Below are positions 9,471 to 18,695 of a stretch of DNA of 64,000 bases, in pieces. Within the stretch, counting starts at the first letter, position 1; the number at the start of each line of letters is the position of its first letter. The DNA is from Rhodoferax sp. (lineage in GTDB: Bacteria; Pseudomonadota; Gammaproteobacteria; Burkholderiales; Burkholderiaceae_C). The DNA lies in NCBI RefSeq assembly GCF_013297935.1, contig NZ_JAAFIX010000006.1, forward strand, positions 62,001 to 126,000, written 5' to 3'. Under the pieces are notes generated by a model. It was not told the DNA's origin. It saw only the letters and a program-made list of their open reading frames with translations, and did not search any database. Both the position numbers and the translations under genes were made by a program.

Positions 9471-10149
9471 AGTCCACGCGGGCCAGCCGATAGCCAAAGC
9501 CATAAACCGGCACCATCTTCCAGCCCATTGAACCGTCGAGCTTGAGCTTCTTGCGGATGCGGCTGATATGGGTGTCTACGGTTCGTGAATTCACCTCGCT
9601 GCTAATGCCCCAGATGCTGTCTAACAAATGGTCGCGTGACATGAGCTTGGCTGGGTTCTGAAATAGGTACACCGCCAAATCAAATTCCTTTTGCGTTAGG
9701 GTGACTGCCTTGCCATTCAAAAGTAGGCTGTGCCTGGGTACATCAATCTCATAGGTGCCCATGCGCATTACCGGCAGGCCACCGGGTCTAGCTCTGCGCG
9801 CAGCTGAATGCAGGCGAGCATTGAGCTCTTGCTGCTTGGCCGGCTTGACCACAAAGTCATCGGCACCGGCCTGCAGGGCTTCTACCACGGTTTGCTCGTC
9901 ATCGCGAGAGGTTAGCACCACGATGGCAAGCTTCCAGCCTTGGCTTTGGCGTACCCACCGTATCACCTCTCCGCCATCGCCATCTGGCAGCATCCAATCC
10001 AGCAGCAGCGCATCGAAGCTGCCGCCCTTGAGGGCTGCTAGCATTTCGGTCACCGTACCAAATATTTTCACGCTGTGTTGCGCGCTGCGCAGCCACAGCT
10101 CTACCAGCGCTTGCTGATCCGTGTCGTCCTCCAGTACCCCGATGTGCAT
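9463..10149 (-). CDS. OmpR/PhoB-type response regulator
   Basis: A 228-residue two-component regulator: receiver domain about 1-115 with acidic pair E7/D8-D9, phospho-acceptor D51 (LLLDWMLPDG) and K near 100 (VVKPAK), then a winged-helix DNA-binding domain about 125-225 (TLTQKEFDLAVYLFQN, RTVDTHISRIRKKL, GFGYRL). The ATG at 10149 has AGGAA upstream. No kinase is directly beside it, so its partner may be one of the kinases 4-10 kb away. It is divergent from the PilZ gene. Confidence 0.92.
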   Translation of the reverse strand: MHIGVLEDDTDQQALVELWLRSAQHSVKIFGTVTEMLAALKGGSFDALLLDWMLPDGDGGEVIRWVRQSQGWKLAIVVLTSRDDEQTVVEALQAGADDFVVKPAKQQELNARLHSAARRARPGGLPVMRMGTYEIDVPRHSLLLNGKAVTLTQKEFDLAVYLFQNPAKLMSRDHLLDSIWGISSEVNSRTVDTHISRIRKKLKLDGSMGWKMVPVYGFGYRLARVDSS

Positions 10150-10274
10150 TGCTTTGTTTCCTTTTTGGAGGGAATCGCCAACGCCCGCCAAGTTCACACT
10201 TACATCACAATTCATTGTGGGGGCTTGATTATTCTCCATCTATTGCATCACAGTTTTGAATCGACGCGTACATC

Positions 10275-10961
10275 ATGTCACCCTCGGCACTGCTCTCCCA
10301 GGTCACCAATCCCACTCAAATCCGTGCCTATTTTGACTGGCACCTGGAGCAGGGCGTTTACCTGATGCTCATGATTGCCTCCAGCGATGCTCACACAATG
10401 GCGCGCATGACAGGGTTTGAGGCCGCCGATGGCAGCCTGCAAGTGGTGTGCACCGGTGTGCGCGATGTGACGGTGCGATCGGACACACCCTATGCCATGA
10501 TAGGCCGCACCCCCAGCGGGGCCAACTTCCTGGCCTCCGGCACCATGCGCGCGCGCGCTGGCACCAGCGACTGTTTCTCGCTGAGCTTTCCCGCCTGGAT
10601 CGACGTTTCCCAGGCGCGTGATAGTTACCGCAGCCCAGCACCGGCGGGGCATTTTCTGCACTTCAGTTCGCCGGACCCACACCTCAATGATATCGTCTGC
10701 CGGGTGCAGAACGTCAGCCTCGGTGGTCTAGCAGTCGAGTGGGACCTGCGTTACAGAAACGACTTGCCGGCACTGAACAAAATTTCCGAAGACTCCATTC
10801 TGCAATCCGGCAATAACCGGATTTCTCTGGGCAAGTTGCGGGTGGCGCACATCACTAAAAGTGGGCACCAAATCCAGCTTGGACTGACTTTCGATCGCGA
10901 TGCACCACGCGAGTTCGGATCTCTGGTGCTAGATGCGCAGCGCTCACACTACCTCGCCTGA
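10275..10961 (+). CDS. PilZ-domain c-di-GMP-binding protein, YcgR-like layout
   Basis: A 228-residue protein with an N-terminal YcgR-like segment (about 1-110) and a PilZ domain. Both parts of the c-di-GMP site are visible: RxxxR as R115-D-S-Y-R119, and [D/N]xSxxG as N146-V-S148-L-G-G151. YcgR-like proteins brake flagella or tune polysaccharide machinery when c-di-GMP is high. It sits between a response regulator and the first sugar-nucleotide pseudogene, suggesting a link to EPS control. A second, broken PilZ gene lies at about 24963-25600. Confidence 0.85.
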   Translation: MSPSALLSQVTNPTQIRAYFDWHLEQGVYLMLMIASSDAHTMARMTGFEAADGSLQVVCTGVRDVTVRSDTPYAMIGRTPSGANFLASGTMRARAGTSDCFSLSFPAWIDVSQARDSYRSPAPAGHFLHFSSPDPHLNDIVCRVQNVSLGGLAVEWDLRYRNDLPALNKISEDSILQSGNNRISLGKLRVAHITKSGHQIQLGLTFDRDAPREFGSLVLDAQRSHYLA

Positions 10962-11010
10962 ATCGGCAACTAACCCAAATGACAATCGAGAAGATGACAT
11001 CGCAAAAGGG

Positions 11011-11970
11011 ATGATTTTGGCGGCGGGACAGGGCACCCGAGCGCCCCCTGACACGTGATTTGCCAAAGCCCATGGTGCCGATACTGGGCAAGCCGGTGAG
11101 GGAGTACCTGATTGATCACCTGGCGAGCCACGGCATAAACGAGATCATGATCAACGTGGCCTACCACCACCAGCGCATTGAAGAATACTTTGACGACGGC
11201 AGTAGCTGGGGGGTGGAGATAGGCTACTCCTATGAAGGAGTGCGAGACCACGGCGACATTCTGCCCATGCCAATGGGCTCGACAGGCGGCATGCGCAGGA
11301 TCCAAGACTTCAGCGGCTTCTTTGACGAGACCACGCTGGTGTTGTGCGGCGATGCCCTGATCGATTTGGATATCACGGCTGCCATCAAGGAATACAAGGC
11401 CAATTGCGCGCTGGCCAGCATCGGCATCTACATCTTCGAGTCAGAGGTGCTGTCCCTTGTACCGCAGCGCAAGGTATGTGACATCGGTGCGGAACTGTTC
11501 CGCAGCTGGTGGTACAGGACTTGCCATTTTTTGTGCAAAACCGGTCCTTCCATTGGATTGACATCGGCAAAGTCAGCGACTATTGGTCGGTGCTGCAGCG
11601 TGTTATCAAGGGGGAGATTACCGACATGAGAATGCCGGGCAAGGAGGTGCGGCAAGGCGTCTGGGTCGGCCTCAACACCTCGATTCCCTAGGACCAGGTC
11701 AAGATCGAGAGGCTGGTGTATTTTGGCTCCAGCGTTCGTGTGGAGCCTGGCGCGACCATTGTCGGCCCAGCCTGGATGGGCCACAGTAGCGTCATCCGCT
11801 CAGGCGCCAAGGTCACGCGCAGCGTGATTTTTGAATACACCTGCATTCCGGCCGATACCTATTTCAACGAGATGATTATGTCGCGGCAGTACTGCGTGGG
11901 CCGCTATGGCGAAACCCTTTACAGCGACGACGACCCCACCCAATTGCGCTGGGGTGATGCCCGCGCTTGA
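11011..11970 (+). pseudogene. NDP-sugar pyrophosphorylase (nucleotidyltransferase + beta-helix), decayed
   Basis: Remnant of a sugar-1-phosphate nucleotidyltransferase. The signature MILAAGQGTR at 11011-11040 is followed by a frameshift before (R)PLTRDLPKPMVPILGKP. The frame continues to about 11420, where a deletion joins ANCALAS directly to GIYIFESEV, removing a few dozen codons. A second frameshift near 11505 moves the sequence to DLPFFVQNRSFHWIDIGKV, a TAG at 11689-11691 stops it, and the left-handed beta-helix tail (VEPGATIVGPAWMGH) runs on to 11970. Several independent lesions plus a deletion indicate a dead gene. Substrate was probably mannose-1-P or glucose-1-P. Confidence 0.85.
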
Positions 11971-12000
11971 AAACACTCTTCCTCCACTCCCATCCAAACA

Positions 12001-13431
12001 CCATACAAATCCAACCTCTCGTGCTCTGCGGCGGCTCCGGTTCTAGGCTCTGGCCCCTCTCCCGCGAAAAATACCCCAGCAGTTGCTGCAACTGACTGGC
12101 TCCGATTCTCTGTTCCAGGCCACTCTGCAGCGTGTCAGCGGCTTGGCGGAACACACCCTGGTGCCACTGATTGTGTGCAATGAAGAGTACCGCTTTGCTA
12201 TCGCCGAGCAAGTGCGTTGCATCGGACAGAGCGGCACGCTGATTCTGGAACCCAGTGGAAAAAATACAGTACCTGCGCTCTCCGTAGGAGCACTCGAAGC
12301 TATGCGCAACGGGGCAGATCCGGTGCTGCTGGTCATGCCAGCCGACCATGTCATCGTGGACGGCGCGGCCTTCCAGGCCAGTGTGCCCAGCAGGGCGCCG
12401 TGGTGTCCTTTGGCATCACCCCGACCCGACCGGAGACCGGATACGGCTACATTCAGTGCAGCTCAGCCGCAGCCCAGGGCGAAGCGCGCACCATCCAGCG
12501 TTGTGTTGAAAAGCCCCAACGCGAAACGGCACAGGGCGATATCGCAGACGTTAATTTTCTGTGGAATGCTGGCATCTTCATGCTGCGCGCCTCGGTCTGG
12601 CTGGCTACCATGCGGATCTGCTGCCCCGATACTTTGGCGGCTTACGAAAACGCTTGGCGCTCCGGAAAAAATGATGGTGAATTCGCTCGTGTGGATGGAG
12701 CGGCATTTAATCTCTGCCCGTCCGACTCGATCGACTACGCCGTGATGGAGCGCATCACACAGCAACCTGTGGTGCCGCAATTTCCGCAGGCGCTGGTGCT
12801 GCCTCTGTCGGTCGGCTGGTCGGATGTGGGCGCCTGGGACGCTCTCTGGGACGTGCTGGCGAAGGACGCTCACGGCAATGTCGCACGCGGGGACGTGATA
12901 CTAGAAGACGGCCACAACACTTTGGCATTTTCGCAAGGCCGCCTGTTGGCCTGCGTTGGTGTGGACAACATAGTGGTAGTCGAAACGCCGGACGCCATCC
13001 TCGTGGCGCACAAGGACCGCACGCAGGATGTCAAAAAGATCGTCACCCACCTGCAGCGCGAAGGTCGTGCCGAGGAACAGAACCACCGCAAGCTCTACCG
13101 TCACTGGGGTTGGTATGACAGCGTAGACATGGGCGCGCGCTTTTAGGTCAAGCGTATAGTGGTCTCACCCGGTGCCAGCCTTTCGCCGCGAATGCACCAC
13201 CACCGCGCCGAGCACTGGATTGTGGTCAGCGGAACGGCCTGTGTCACCAAAGGCGATGAAACGCTGCTCCTCTCGGAGAACCAGTCCACCTATATCCCCC
13301 TGGGTACCGTGCATCGCTTGAAAAGCCCGGGTCGTGTGGAACTGGAAATGATTGAAGTGCAGTCTGGCAGCTGCTTAGGCAAAGAAGATATCGTGCGCTT
13401 TGACGACGTGTACGGTCGCGTGCCGGCATGA
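12001..13431 (+). pseudogene. manC: mannose-1-phosphate guanylyltransferase/isomerase, decayed
   Basis: Remnant of the bifunctional enzyme making GDP-mannose. The start codon is not recognisable, but QPLVLCGGSGSRLWPLSREKYP is readable from about 12012; a 1-nt deletion near 12075 shifts the frame to LLQLTGSDSLFQATL. A deletion and frameshift near 12390 lead to VVSFGITPTRPETGYGY and VEKP, and a TAG at 13144-13146 (Gln expected) separates the isomerase cupin domain, which continues to 13431 with [17 protein letters not shown]. All family motifs are present in order but in three frames. The intact phosphomannomutase at 43308 would have supplied its substrate. Confidence 0.88.
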
Positions 13432-13850
13432 CAGCGACACCCGGCGTGCTGCGCCTACACCACTCCGCCATCATTCGCTCGGACTATGCCGTGACGCGCC
13501 GTTTCTATACCGAGGTGCTTGGCCTGGCGGTGCTGGCCGAGAACTACCGCGTCGCACTCGACTCCTAGAGACTTGACCTGCAACTGCCCGACGGCGGCCA
13601 GGTCGAGCTATTTTCCATGCCCCAAGTCCGAGTACGCCCGTCTTACACGGAAGCCTGCGGCCTGCGCCACCTAGCCTTTACCGTGGGTGACCTCAAGGCT
13701 TGGGTGACTCACCCGGGATCACTGAGAATTGCACTGGAGTCGGTGCGCCTGGATGAGCACACGGGCAAACGCTTTATGTTCCTCCAGGACCCGGACCAAT
13801 TGCCGCTTGAAATCTACGGGATCAAGGTCTTGCCGGTGGAACGGCCTGTG
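13428..13850 (+). pseudogene. VOC (glyoxalase-like) family protein, decayed
   Basis: An ATG overlapping the manC stop (ATGA) starts a frame reading LRLHHSAIIRSDYAVTRRFY and YTEVLGLAVLAENYR, typical of small vicinal-oxygen-chelate proteins of the YaeR/GloA2 type. A TAG at 13566-13568 interrupts it; the same frame continues with LPDGGQVELFSMP, GLRHLAFTVGDL and FLQDPDQLPLEIYG. The original stop is no longer evident and the frame runs into the convergent Hpt gene. About 15 codons seem missing near WVTHPGS. No role in polysaccharide synthesis is implied. Confidence 0.75.
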
Positions 13851-13854
13851 AGTG

Positions 13855-14157
13855 TTAGTCGGGCTGGACCAGCTCCGCCACCGCAGCGGCTAGGCGCTGA
13901 AGCACCGCCTGCAGGCGTTCAGGCGCAGCGCATTCGACCTCCATGGCCTCGCGCGCCAGCAGGCTGAGTTCGCCGAAGCCATAACTGCCGGCCGCACCGG
14001 CCAAGCGGTGTAGTGCCATATGGCGCGCTTGGGCATCGAGGGCGTGTTGAATGTCGTGCAGGCGCTGCGCCAGACCGGCCACAAAGGTTTGCTGGATTTT
14101 GCGAAACTGCGCGGCAAACGCCGGGTCCACGCTCTCAACCTTGGGTGTCACGCCCAT
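13855..14157 (-). CDS. stand-alone histidine phosphotransfer (Hpt) protein
   Basis: A 100-residue helical protein with the Hpt motif HRLAGAAGSYGF, phospho-accepting His at residue 50. It is the last gene of a three-gene operon read on the minus strand: hybrid kinase (16338-14539), CheY-like receiver (14539-14135) and this protein. Its ATG at 14157 lies inside the end of the receiver gene (23-nt overlap), which implies translational coupling. Together they could form a split phosphorelay. Confidence 0.85.
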   Translation of the reverse strand: MGVTPKVESVDPAFAAQFRKIQQTFVAGLAQRLHDIQHALDAQARHMALHRLAGAAGSYGFGELSLLAREAMEVECAAPERLQAVLQRLAAAVAELVQPD

Positions 14158-14539
14158 GGTCCCAGTAGATACGGATGATCCCTGGCAGGGCCACCGGGTC
14201 AAAGGGCTTGACGATCACGCCCGTGGCCCCGTGCTCCAGCAGCGCCTCCACCTCGTCCTGCATGGCCTTGGCGGTCAGAAATACAATCGGTACACCCTGC
14301 ATCTGCGGCAGCGCACGCAGCTGCACCAGGGTCTCGGGCCCGCTCATATCCGGCATCATCACATCCAGCAGCAACAATTGGGGCCGGAAGTCCTGCACCC
14401 GCTGAAGCGCCTGCTCCCCGCCTTCGCATAGGCACAGTGTCAATCCACCCAGGCGGGCCAGGCTGAAATCCAGAATCAGGCGGATGTCGGGGTCGTCTTC
14501 CACGCACATCACGCGTTCAAATGCTTCCCCTTGTTCCAT
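14135..14539 (-). CDS. CheY-like single-domain response regulator
   Basis: A 134-residue receiver domain with acidic pocket E14-D15-D16, phospho-acceptor D59 (LLLLDVMMPDMSG), T near 88 (VFLTAKA) and K near 110 (IVKPFDP). There is no output domain. Its ATG overlaps the TGA of the upstream kinase by one base (TGATG). It is probably the receiver or phosphate sink for the adjacent kinase and Hpt protein. Confidence 0.9.
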   Translation of the reverse strand: MEQGEAFERVMCVEDDPDIRLILDFSLARLGGLTLCLCEGGEQALQRVQDFRPQLLLLDVMMPDMSGPETLVQLRALPQMQGVPIVFLTAKAMQDEVEALLEHGATGVIVKPFDPVALPGIIRIYWDHGRDTQG

Positions 14540-16338
14540 CAGCCCACTCCTTTGCCGGTTTGCGCCAGAATCGCGGCCACGCTGGCCTGCATGTCCTGGC
14601 GCTTCACGCCGCTTGCTGCTAGCCAGCCCATACCATAGCGCGCGGCAAAGCCAGCGTTCAGAGCATCGCTGACCAGCAGCACGCGCGCCGGCGTCAGTTG
14701 TCGCTGCAGACACGCGCAAAAATCATCCGCTGGGCCCTGGGCCTGCGGGTTGGCTAGCAGCACCGCAGGCAGTCCTCGCTGGCGGATAAGGGTCTCGGCA
14801 CCGGCTAGGTTGGCAGCCACATCCACTGGAGCCAGATCGCCTAGCCAGTCGGCCAGGCGCTCCTGCTGCTGGTGGTCGTGGGCCAGGCACAAAATCCAAG
14901 GCCCGTCGGGCGTGCGCTGCAGGCAGGGCAGGCTGACACGGAAGGTGGAGCCGCCAATGTCGCCCGCATCCGCGCTCACCGTTCCTCCCATTTTCTCCAC
15001 CAGAATGCGACTGATATACAGGCCCAGGCCGGTGCCGCCCACCGGGCGCCGGTCCGAGGCGTCGGCCTGCGAAAACTTCTCGAACAGCCTTTTGCGAAAG
15101 GCCGGGTCAATGCCCGGGCCCTCGTCTACCACCGCAACCTGCACCGTTTGCCAGTCCCGCGTCAGCAGCACGCGCACCGTCTTGCCCGCAGGCGAGTGCT
15201 TGATGGCGTTTGATAACAGGTTGGCCATGACCTGTAGAAAGCGGTCCGGATCCATCTGTACGAGGCAATCGGGCGCTGCATCGTCAAACACTAGGCTGAC
15301 ATCTGTGCGTTGCGCATAGCTGGTGTTAGCGCTCAGGGACTCGCGGATCAGCGGCGCCAATTCCACCGGACGCAGATTGAGCGGCATGTGGTTACCCTCT
15401 AGCTTGGTCAGGTCCAGCACATCGTCAATAAGCTGGTTCAGGCGGTCGCCATTGCGCTTAGCCACCTGCAGCAGCACGAGCGCCGCTTCCGGCAGGCTGC
15501 CGCCCGAGCCCACCGCCAGCAGGCCCAAAGCGCCCAGGATGGAGGTCAGCGGCGTGCGCAATTCGTGGCTCACCATGGCCAGAAACTCGTCCTTCATGCG
15601 CTCAATACGACGTGTTTCGCGCAAGTCGTGCAGAGCGATGGTGCGGAATGTCTGCGACCCAATGCTCCAGCGCTCGTGCGACACCGAAAACGGCGTGCGC
15701 ACCTGCTCATTAGCTCCCAGCGCTACCTCGGGTCGGTCCAGCAGCTCGGCCACATCCAGTCCGGTCAGAGTTTGCAGCGCCATGCCGGCTGGGTCCTGAT
15801 CCGAGGCAATCGCAAATAGTGCGCGCGCCGCGCGGTTGAGCTCGCAGACCAAGCCATGCTCATCAATCGTGATGATGGCGTCGGTAATATGTTCATTGAT
15901 GGCCTGCTGACGCTTCGCCATCATGGCCACGCGGCTCTGCAAGTTCAGCACCCGCTGATACTGGCGCAGCTTGGCCCGCATAATGACTGGGCTTACCGGC
16001 TTGACCAGAAAATCCGCTGCGCCACTGGCCAGCGCCCGGGCAAAGTGCTCGTCCCCCTTTAGCGCAGACAACACAATTACTGGCAGCCATTTGCCGGTGA
16101 TCTGCTGGCGCACCGCGCGCGCCACCGCAAAGCCGTCCATGTCGGGCATCAACAGGTCCAGCAGCAGCACATCCGGCGGATTGCGTTCGATCAGATACAA
16201 GGCCTCCGCGCCGCTGGCGGCCTCTAGGGCCACATGGCCCAGCTCGCGCACCACCTGAATCAGCTGCTGGCGGCTGGGCCCGATGTCGTCGGCCACCATT
16301 ACCGTGAGCGAATCTTCAGTGGGGGTGGGAGGGTACAT
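14539..16338 (-). CDS. REC-PAS-HisKA-HATPase sensor kinase
   Basis: A 599-residue cytosolic kinase. Order: receiver domain about 10-130 with D61 (LLLDLLMPDMDGFAVAR), coiled linker, a PAS-like segment about 150-240 (INEHITDAIITIDEHG), HisKA with H258 (AMVSHELRTPL), and a HATPase domain about 355-480 with N-box (NLLSNAIKHS), G1 (DEGPGI) and G2 (GGTGLGLYI). The C-terminal 110 residues resemble a receiver without a convincing phosphorylation site. No membrane segment was seen. It heads the kinase-receiver-Hpt operon and is divergent from the EPS sugar transferase, so the 115-nt gap between them must hold both promoters. Confidence 0.9.
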   Translation of the reverse strand: MYPPTPTEDSLTVMVADDIGPSRQQLIQVVRELGHVALEAASGAEALYLIERNPPDVLLLDLLMPDMDGFAVARAVRQQITGKWLPVIVLSALKGDEHFARALASGAADFLVKPVSPVIMRAKLRQYQRVLNLQSRVAMMAKRQQAINEHITDAIITIDEHGLVCELNRAARALFAIASDQDPAGMALQTLTGLDVAELLDRPEVALGANEQVRTPFSVSHERWSIGSQTFRTIALHDLRETRRIERMKDEFLAMVSHELRTPLTSILGALGLLAVGSGGSLPEAALVLLQVAKRNGDRLNQLIDDVLDLTKLEGNHMPLNLRPVELAPLIRESLSANTSYAQRTDVSLVFDDAAPDCLVQMDPDRFLQVMANLLSNAIKHSPAGKTVRVLLTRDWQTVQVAVVDEGPGIDPAFRKRLFEKFSQADASDRRPVGGTGLGLYISRILVEKMGGTVSADAGDIGGSTFRVSLPCLQRTPDGPWILCLAHDHQQQERLADWLGDLAPVDVAANLAGAETLIRQRGLPAVLLANPQAQGPADDFCACLQRQLTPARVLLVSDALNAGFAARYGMGWLAASGVKRQDMQASVAAILAQTGKGVG

Positions 16339-16452
16339 GGGCTGTCGGCGGGCGCGTTCCGGAATTCACAATCCGGTCACAAGTTGGCAGCGGTGCTGGT
16401 CTGTAATGCACATATAGTGTTTACTGTAACCGTAACGCGAGCCGCCCACACC

Positions 16453-17151
16453 ATGAAAAAAGCCAAACTCCCACATATGCCGAGCCAGCGCACCAACCAG
16501 TTTCGGGCAGCCTGGAAACGCGTCGTATGGCGCATCAAGGTCAACACCCTTAATGCAGTCAAGCGCACGGTGGATATTTGGGTGGTGCTGCCTGCCCTGC
16601 TGCTGCTTGCCCCCCTGTTCTTGGTGGTGGCCCTGTGCATACGCCTATACGACGGAGGGCCGGTGCTATATTGGCAAAAGCGCGTGGGTCGGCGTGGCCA
16701 GGAATTCGCCTTTCCGAAGTTCCGCTCCATGTGCGTGGATTCTGACGCCATGCGTGCCAAGATTGCCGCTCAGAACCAGCACGGAGCCGCCGGTGTCACC
16801 TTTAAGATGAAGCGAGACCCTCGCATCACCCCTATCGGCCGCTTCATCCGCCGCTTCAGCATCGACGAGCTGCCCCAACTCTGGTGCGTTCTGACCGGCA
16901 AGATGACCCTGGTCGGTCCGCGCCCGCCTATGCCAGCCGAGGTGGCCAAGTACACCCTGCGCGACCGCGAACGCCTGAGCGTAGTGCCCGGCCTGACTTG
17001 TTTCTGGCAGGTCAATGGCCGCTCGGAAATCCCGTTTGACCAGCAGGTGGAAATGGACCTCGACTACATTCACCAGCGCTCGCTGTGGATCGACATCAAG
17101 GTGCTGTTCAAGACCATTCCCGCAGTCCTGTTCGGCCGCGGCGCCTATTGA
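16453..17151 (+). CDS. polyprenyl-phosphate sugar-1-phosphate transferase (ExoY/WcaJ-like)
   Basis: A 232-residue initiating transferase that moves a sugar-1-phosphate from a UDP-sugar to undecaprenyl phosphate, the first step of EPS repeat-unit assembly. It has one membrane-associated helix (about 42-63), then FPKFRSM, the catalytic dyad D138-E139 in IDELPQLW, LVGPRPPMPAEV, PGLTCFWQVNGR and the tail LDYIHQRSLWIDIKVLFKT. This is the short monotopic form (ExoY) rather than the long WcaJ/WbaP. An in-frame upstream extension was rejected because the ATG at 16453 gives the usual length. It is followed after 33 nt by the degenerate fusion gene. Confidence 0.92.
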   Translation: MKKAKLPHMPSQRTNQFRAAWKRVVWRIKVNTLNAVKRTVDIWVVLPALLLLAPLFLVVALCIRLYDGGPVLYWQKRVGRRGQEFAFPKFRSMCVDSDAMRAKIAAQNQHGAAGVTFKMKRDPRITPIGRFIRRFSIDELPQLWCVLTGKMTLVGPRPPMPAEVAKYTLRDRERLSVVPGLTCFWQVNGRSEIPFDQQVEMDLDYIHQRSLWIDIKVLFKTIPAVLFGRGAY

Positions 17152-17184
17152 TCCCTACCCCTCGCTCTCTCCATCCCATACACG

Positions 17185-18651
17185 ATGCAAGACATCCGCC
17201 CTTCCAGCCCGCGCCCCATCAGGGTGGTGCTGTTCATGACCCAAGAGTGTGCAGCCGATGTGCCTGGCGACGAGCACATGCTCGCGTGCCTGCTACCGCT
17301 GGGCAGCGCCAGCTTTGCCGAGCGTGTGATGGACAGTTGCGCGCTGGCCGGCGTGCGCCAGATCGATGTGGTGGTCAGCGAACACCCTGAAGCCCTGCGC
17401 GCCACCCTTCAGGACGGCGCGCCCTGGGGCATCCAACTTAATTGGCAACATGCCAAAGAATCGGCTACCCCTTACACCGTGCTGCGCGGTATGGGCCTGG
17501 CGCCGCATGAGCAGGTGCTAATAGGCCACGCCCACCAGTGGGTGGCCAGCCGCATCATCGGTGAACTGTTGCAGGGCAGTGGTGTGGCCCTTCAGGTGGC
17601 CGCAGATGTGCTGTGGACCGGCTGGTTCAGCGCCAGCGCCGAAGAGCTGGCCGCACTCGGCCCGCATGCCGACTACAGCGAGCTTTCCGCGCGCGCGCGC
17701 GGTATGCTGGGGTCCCGCTGCATGTTTGCCACCGGCCCCGAATTTGCCCAAAACCTGAACGCCGCCGACTTGCTGGCGGCGCAACAGCACGCACTCGACG
17801 GCATGCAAGAAGCGGCCATTCCGGCCTCCTGGCTGCGCATGCCCTGGGGCGCAATCAGTCCGGACGCAGTGATCCATGCCGAAGCCCAGATCCACGGTCC
17901 GGTGTTGGTGGGAGCTGGCTGCGTGGTCGAAGCCGGAGCCGAACTGGGCCCGTACAGCGTGCTGGCGCACGACGTCTTCGTGGCCGGCGGCGCTCGAGTG
18001 CGCCACTCGCTAGTCATGGGCAACACCTACGTGGGCGGCCAGATAGCGCTGGAAAACGCCGTGGCCCAGGGCAACTCCATTCAAAGCCTTAAGTGGGACG
18101 TGCGCACTGTGCTAAGCGCGCAGGACGCCATGATGACGCCGCTGCGCAGCCGTGTAACGGCCGCCACGCCCTGGAGCTCGCGCCTGCTGGCCGCGCTGGT
18201 GGCGCTGGCCCTGCTGCCACTGCTTCCCTTGGCGCTGCTGCTGCAACGCCTGCTCAGCGGCCGCAGCTTGTGGCGCCGGGTGCAAGTGGTGCAGTCGCGC
18301 CTGGCCGGGCAGGACGCCCTGCTGCACCAAACAGTGCGCCTTGCGCACAGCGCGCAGGCGCCGGACAGCCTGGTGGCGCACTACGGCGCGCTGCTTGACA
18401 TCGTGCAGGGCCGGCGCAGTTGGTTCGGGCTGCGCCCGCGCCGGGAGGCCGAGTGGTATGCCCTAGGGCGTGACTGGCAGGAACTCTTCAGCTGCACCGC
18501 CATCGGCATGTTCCACGCACCGGCATGGAGCGAAGACAGCGCCGACCTAGACAGTGAGGCCTATGCGGCCGCTGATGCCTTCATGGCCGTGCAATCCGGC
18601 ATGTCTGGGCGTTTCAAAATTCTCTACGCCCAGTTGCGGCGCAGCCGCTGA
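17185..18651 (+). CDS. fusion: nucleotidyltransferase-like + beta-helix + degenerate sugar-transferase domain
   Basis: A 488-residue protein with three recognisable parts. Residues about 25-130 resemble a sugar nucleotidyltransferase fold (LLPLGSASFAERVMDSCALAGVRQIDVVV) but lack the GxGTRLRPLT signature. Residues about 225-305 have the hexapeptide rhythm of a left-handed beta-helix (VIHAEAQIHGPVLVGAGCVV). After a hydrophobic helix (about 330-355) comes a stretch that lines up with sugar-1-phosphate transferases: RRSWFGLRPRREAEW against GDMSLVGPRP, CTAIGMFHAPAW against PGITGLWQVSGR, and RFKILYAQLRR for the final helix. The catalytic Asp-Glu pair is missing. It follows an intact transferase, so a scaffolding or regulatory role is possible (inference). 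Confidence 0.75.
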   Translation: MQDIRPSSPRPIRVVLFMTQECAADVPGDEHMLACLLPLGSASFAERVMDSCALAGVRQIDVVVSEHPEALRATLQDGAPWGIQLNWQHAKESATPYTVLRGMGLAPHEQVLIGHAHQWVASRIIGELLQGSGVALQVAADVLWTGWFSASAEELAALGPHADYSELSARARGMLGSRCMFATGPEFAQNLNAADLLAAQQHALDGMQEAAIPASWLRMPWGAISPDAVIHAEAQIHGPVLVGAGCVVEAGAELGPYSVLAHDVFVAGGARVRHSLVMGNTYVGGQIALENAVAQGNSIQSLKWDVRTVLSAQDAMMTPLRSRVTAATPWSSRLLAALVALALLPLLPLALLLQRLLSGRSLWRRVQVVQSRLAGQDALLHQTVRLAHSAQAPDSLVAHYGALLDIVQGRRSWFGLRPRREAEWYALGRDWQELFSCTAIGMFHAPAWSEDSADLDSEAYAAADAFMAVQSGMSGRFKILYAQLRRSR

Positions 18652-18695
18652 GTCAGGCCGTAACCCGATCACATCACCCAGGAAGCCAAGCCTGC

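Noticed and set aside
10970-13850. Explaining the broken sugar genes as sequencing errors
   Set aside because: Besides single-base shifts there are internal deletions of many codons and in-frame stops in several genes in a row, while flanking genes are intact.
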